A stretch of 8,012 nt of DNA from positions 1-8,012 of the forward strand of contig WQUE01000005.1 in the NCBI GenBank assembly GCA_009785885.1, written 5' to 3'. This document shows positions 6,216 to 8,012 of this stretch, one piece after another. Below the pieces are notes generated by a model, which was not told where the DNA came from, did no database searches, and saw nothing but the letters and a program-made list of their open reading frames with translations. Source of the DNA: Actinomycetes bacterium. GTDB lineage: Bacteria; Actinomycetota; Actinomycetes; Propionibacteriales; Propionibacteriaceae. Position 1 is the stretch's first letter; each line of letters starts with the position of its first letter. The translations under genes were made by a program, and so were the position numbers.

Positions 6216-7310
6216 CTAGCGCACCCGTGCCGCGCGGACCGACGCGACGAGCTCATCCCATGAGGCGATGAACTTGGCGACGCCATCGTCCTCCAGGTGC
6301 GCCACCACGTCAGCATAGTCGACGCCGACCTGCGCCAGGGCTGACAAGTCGGAAAGGGCCGCCGGGATGGCGGACGTGATCGTGTCCAAGGCGACGTCGC
6401 CGTGATCCGCGAACGCGAGCAGCGTCTTCTCCGGCATGGTGTTGACGCACGGGGCGGCGATCAGCTCGGCGACGTACAGCGTGTCCGGGTAGGCGGGATT
6501 CTTCGTGCCGGTCGAGGCCCACAGCGGTCGCTGCCGGTTCGCACCGTGGGCGGCGAGTGCCGCGAAACGGTCCCCGCCGAACACCTCCAGGTACGCCCCG
6601 AACGCGGCCCGGGCGTTGGCGACGGCAGCCCGGCCGCGCAGCGCGAGCGCCTCGGGGGTGCCGATCGCCTCCAGGCGGGCGTCCACCTCCGTGTCGACGC
6701 GCGACACGAAGAACGAGGCGACCGAGTGGATCGTGCCCAGGTCGCGTCCGGCCGCGAGGGCGTCCTCCAGGCCGCCCAGGTACGCGTCCATCACCTCCCG
6801 GTAGCGCTCCAGGCTGAAGATCAGGGTGACGTTGACGCTGATGCCGGCGGCGATCGTCGCCCGGATCGCCGCCAGGCCGGGCCGCGTGGCCGGGATCTTC
6901 ACGAGCACGCCGGGCTCGCCGACGAGGTCGCACAGTTCGGCGGCCTGGGCGATCGTCGCGTCGGCGTCGTAGGCGAGGCCGGGTTCGACCTCGATCGACA
7001 CCCGCCCGTCGTAGCCCGCCGACGCGTCGAACACCGGCGCGAACAGGCGGCAGGCGTCCTTCACGTCGGCGGCCATCATCTCCCGGATCGCGACATCCAA
7101 CGGCGCCGCGGCCAGGCGCGCCAGCTGGTCGCCGTACAGGCTGAGGTCGGCGAACGCGGCGGCGAAGATCGTCGGGTTCGTCGTCACGCCGGTGACGCTG
7201 CTGCCGGCGATCAGTTCGGCCAGGTTGCCGCTGGCCAGGCGGGCGCGTGACAGGTCGTCGAGCCAGACGGACACGCCCGCGTCATGCAGCGCGCGGAGTC
7301 GGGGATTCAT
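6216..7310 (-). CDS. tal: Transaldolase
   Basis: Transaldolase moves a dihydroxyacetone unit between sugar phosphates in the non-oxidative pentose phosphate pathway, linking sedoheptulose 7-phosphate and glyceraldehyde 3-phosphate to erythrose 4-phosphate and fructose 6-phosphate. The 364-residue length fits the long actinobacterial form. Motifs in order are VWLDDLSR (15-22), GVTTNPTIF (41-49), VSIEVEP (104-110), VLVKIPAT (135-142) with Schiff-base Lys138, SVNVTLIFSLERY (158-170), SFFVSRVD (199-206) and RPLWASTGTKNPAY (261-274). The ATG at 7310 is supported by GAGGAG just upstream, overlapping the stop of the preceding gene. A longer open frame to 7550 runs through that gene in another frame and is rejected. 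tal usually lies between tkt and zwf; here it lies between an unnamed gene and pgl. All catalytic residues appear intact. Confidence 0.97.
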   Translation of the reverse strand: MNPRLRALHDAGVSVWLDDLSRARLASGNLAELIAGSSVTGVTTNPTIFAAAFADLSLYGDQLARLAAAPLDVAIREMMAADVKDACRLFAPVFDASAGYDGRVSIEVEPGLAYDADATIAQAAELCDLVGEPGVLVKIPATRPGLAAIRATIAAGISVNVTLIFSLERYREVMDAYLGGLEDALAAGRDLGTIHSVASFFVSRVDTEVDARLEAIGTPEALALRGRAAVANARAAFGAYLEVFGGDRFAALAAHGANRQRPLWASTGTKNPAYPDTLYVAELIAAPCVNTMPEKTLLAFADHGDVALDTITSAIPAALSDLSALAQVGVDYADVVAHLEDDGVAKFIASWDELVASVRAARVR

Positions 7311-7320
7311 GCGGGTCTCC

Positions 7321-8012
7321 TCATCGGTCGGCGCCGGGGTCGGACGGCACGCCCGTGAAGCCGGCGGCCTTCGCCGCCTCCACGCTGTCGAACCAGACTT
7401 CGGCGATGGTGCGCTCATAATACGGCGACAGCGGGGTGTGGAACCGCATCGAGTCCGCGTTGCCCTTGATGTCGTACCCGGCGGGCGGATTGTCGCCCAC
7501 GTACGATCCCGACGGCGCGTCGTCGTCCGCCGACGGCCGCGACGGCGCATCGTGATGCACCGCCGAGGGGGCGAGCATCGTCGTCCTGCCGTCGGGTGAC
7601 TTGATGAACCGCGGGCGCACCAGGCCGGCCGTGATGGACGCCAGGTCCAGCCTCGGGGCGTCCACGGCGGGGGTGGCGGGAGGCACCGGGGCGAACCGGA
7701 CGGGCGCCGGGACGACCGGGGTGGGGCTCATGTCCGGCGGTGCGAACCAGGCCGGGGCCGCGGGCTCCGGGGCGACGTCCACGACGGGCGCGACGTCCAT
7801 GACGGGCGCAACGTCCACGACGGGCGCATGCTCCACGGGAGCCAGGGTGGGGACGGGTGCTGCCTCCACGAGGTCCGGGACGGGCTCGGGCGCGGCCATG
7901 GCGGACACGCCCACGGGCACCCGGGCGGCCGCCTCGGCGAGCGCGTCCTGGCGGTCGTGCTCCAGTTCGTCCACGACGTCGCTCAGGCCCAGGCCGATGC
8001 GCATCTTGTAGA
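7321..8012 (-). CDS. Unnamed protein with Pro/Ala/Val linker and C-terminal module (open at right edge)
   Basis: I do not recognise this gene. The frame is open to the window edge; an ATG at 8004 would give 227 residues, but only 8 upstream bases are visible, so a longer protein is possible. A short charged helix-like start (VVDELEHDRQDALAEAAARV, about 10-29) leads into a Pro/Ala/Val-rich linker (about 37-115) with a tandem APVVDV hexapeptide repeat. A less biased stretch with FIKSPDGRTTML (about 133-144) follows. The end (about 177-217) is a compact module with the pattern Y-D-I-K-G-N-A-D-S-M-R-F-H-T-P, P-Y-Y-x-x-T-I-A-E-V-W-F and A-A-K-A-A-G-F. It resembles small C-terminal modules on assorted actinobacterial proteins, sometimes called a sunset domain; that link is from memory. 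No signal peptide or membrane segment is seen. Its stop lies 10 bases before tal, so the two are probably co-transcribed. Confidence 0.7.
   Translation of the reverse strand, partial: YKMRIGLGLSDVVDELEHDRQDALAEAAARVPVGVSAMAAPEPVPDLVEAAPVPTLAPVEHAPVVDVAPVMDVAPVVDVAPEPAAPAWFAPPDMSPTPVVPAPVRFAPVPPATPAVDAPRLDLASITAGLVRPRFIKSPDGRTTMLAPSAVHHDAPSRPSADDDAPSGSYVGDNPPAGYDIKGNADSMRFHTPLSPYYERTIAEVWFDSVEAAKAAGFTGVPSDPGADR
7772..7825 (-). repeat. Three tandem 18-base repeats encoding APVVDV
   Basis: Three adjacent 18-base units (7772-7789, 7790-7807, 7808-7825) differ from each other at one or two positions and encode APVVDV, APVMDV, APVVDV on the minus strand. A fourth, decayed unit follows at 7826-7843. 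This is an in-frame minisatellite inside the linker of the unnamed gene and could vary in copy number between strains. Confidence 0.85.

Noticed and set aside
5190..6263. 357-residue plus-strand frame over the secG end and opposite pgl
   Set aside because: It is an Arg/Pro-rich shadow of secG and pgl with no ribosome binding site or motif.
7311..7550. 80-residue N-terminal extension of tal
   Set aside because: It runs out of frame through the upstream gene, is low-complexity Arg/Thr/Pro-rich, and ATG 7310 has both a good ribosome binding site and the family-typical N-terminus.

Overview
The window is very GC-rich, densely coded DNA, and its gene content and order point to an actinobacterium (Actinomycetota). 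The lead indicators are whiA, the order uvrC … whiA – gap – pgk – tpiA – secG, and a convergent pentose-phosphate block (tal, pgl) facing secG. This is a core chromosomal region. I see no mobile element, CRISPR array, tRNA or rRNA, and no gene-free stretch longer than about 150 bases. I cannot place it reliably below phylum level.

Plus strand, 1-5419. The 3' end of uvrC (excinuclease nuclease domain and helix-hairpin-helix tail) is followed after about 50 bases by whiA. The rapZ and yvcK genes that usually sit between these two are not there. A 144-base intergenic region follows, with a plausible promoter and a leader that could encode a 15-residue peptide and fold into mutually exclusive hairpins. 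Then comes a tight lower-glycolysis operon: gap, pgk (15 bases later) and tpiA (stop and start overlapping by one base). After an 88-90 base spacer with a GC-rich hairpin comes secG, which carries an unusual Thr/Pro/Asp-rich tail.

Minus strand, 8012-5436. Reading leftwards, the first gene is a protein I cannot name, open at the window edge, with a long Pro/Ala/Val linker, a tandem hexapeptide repeat and a small conserved-looking C-terminal module. Next, 10 bases later, is tal (transaldolase), and then a 6-phosphogluconolactonase-family gene in which several family signature residues are changed. The zwf and opcA genes usually found between tal and pgl are absent here. secG and pgl converge on an 11-bp hairpin that probably serves as a shared terminator.

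Functionally, the window brings together triose-phosphate metabolism (GapA, Pgk, TpiA) and the pentose-phosphate side (Tal, Pgl), which share glyceraldehyde 3-phosphate, plus DNA repair (UvrC), a developmental or cell-division regulator (WhiA) and a translocase subunit (SecG). The main points of interest are the gap leader, the divergent Pgl, the lost neighbours on both sides, the SecG tail and the unnamed linker protein.
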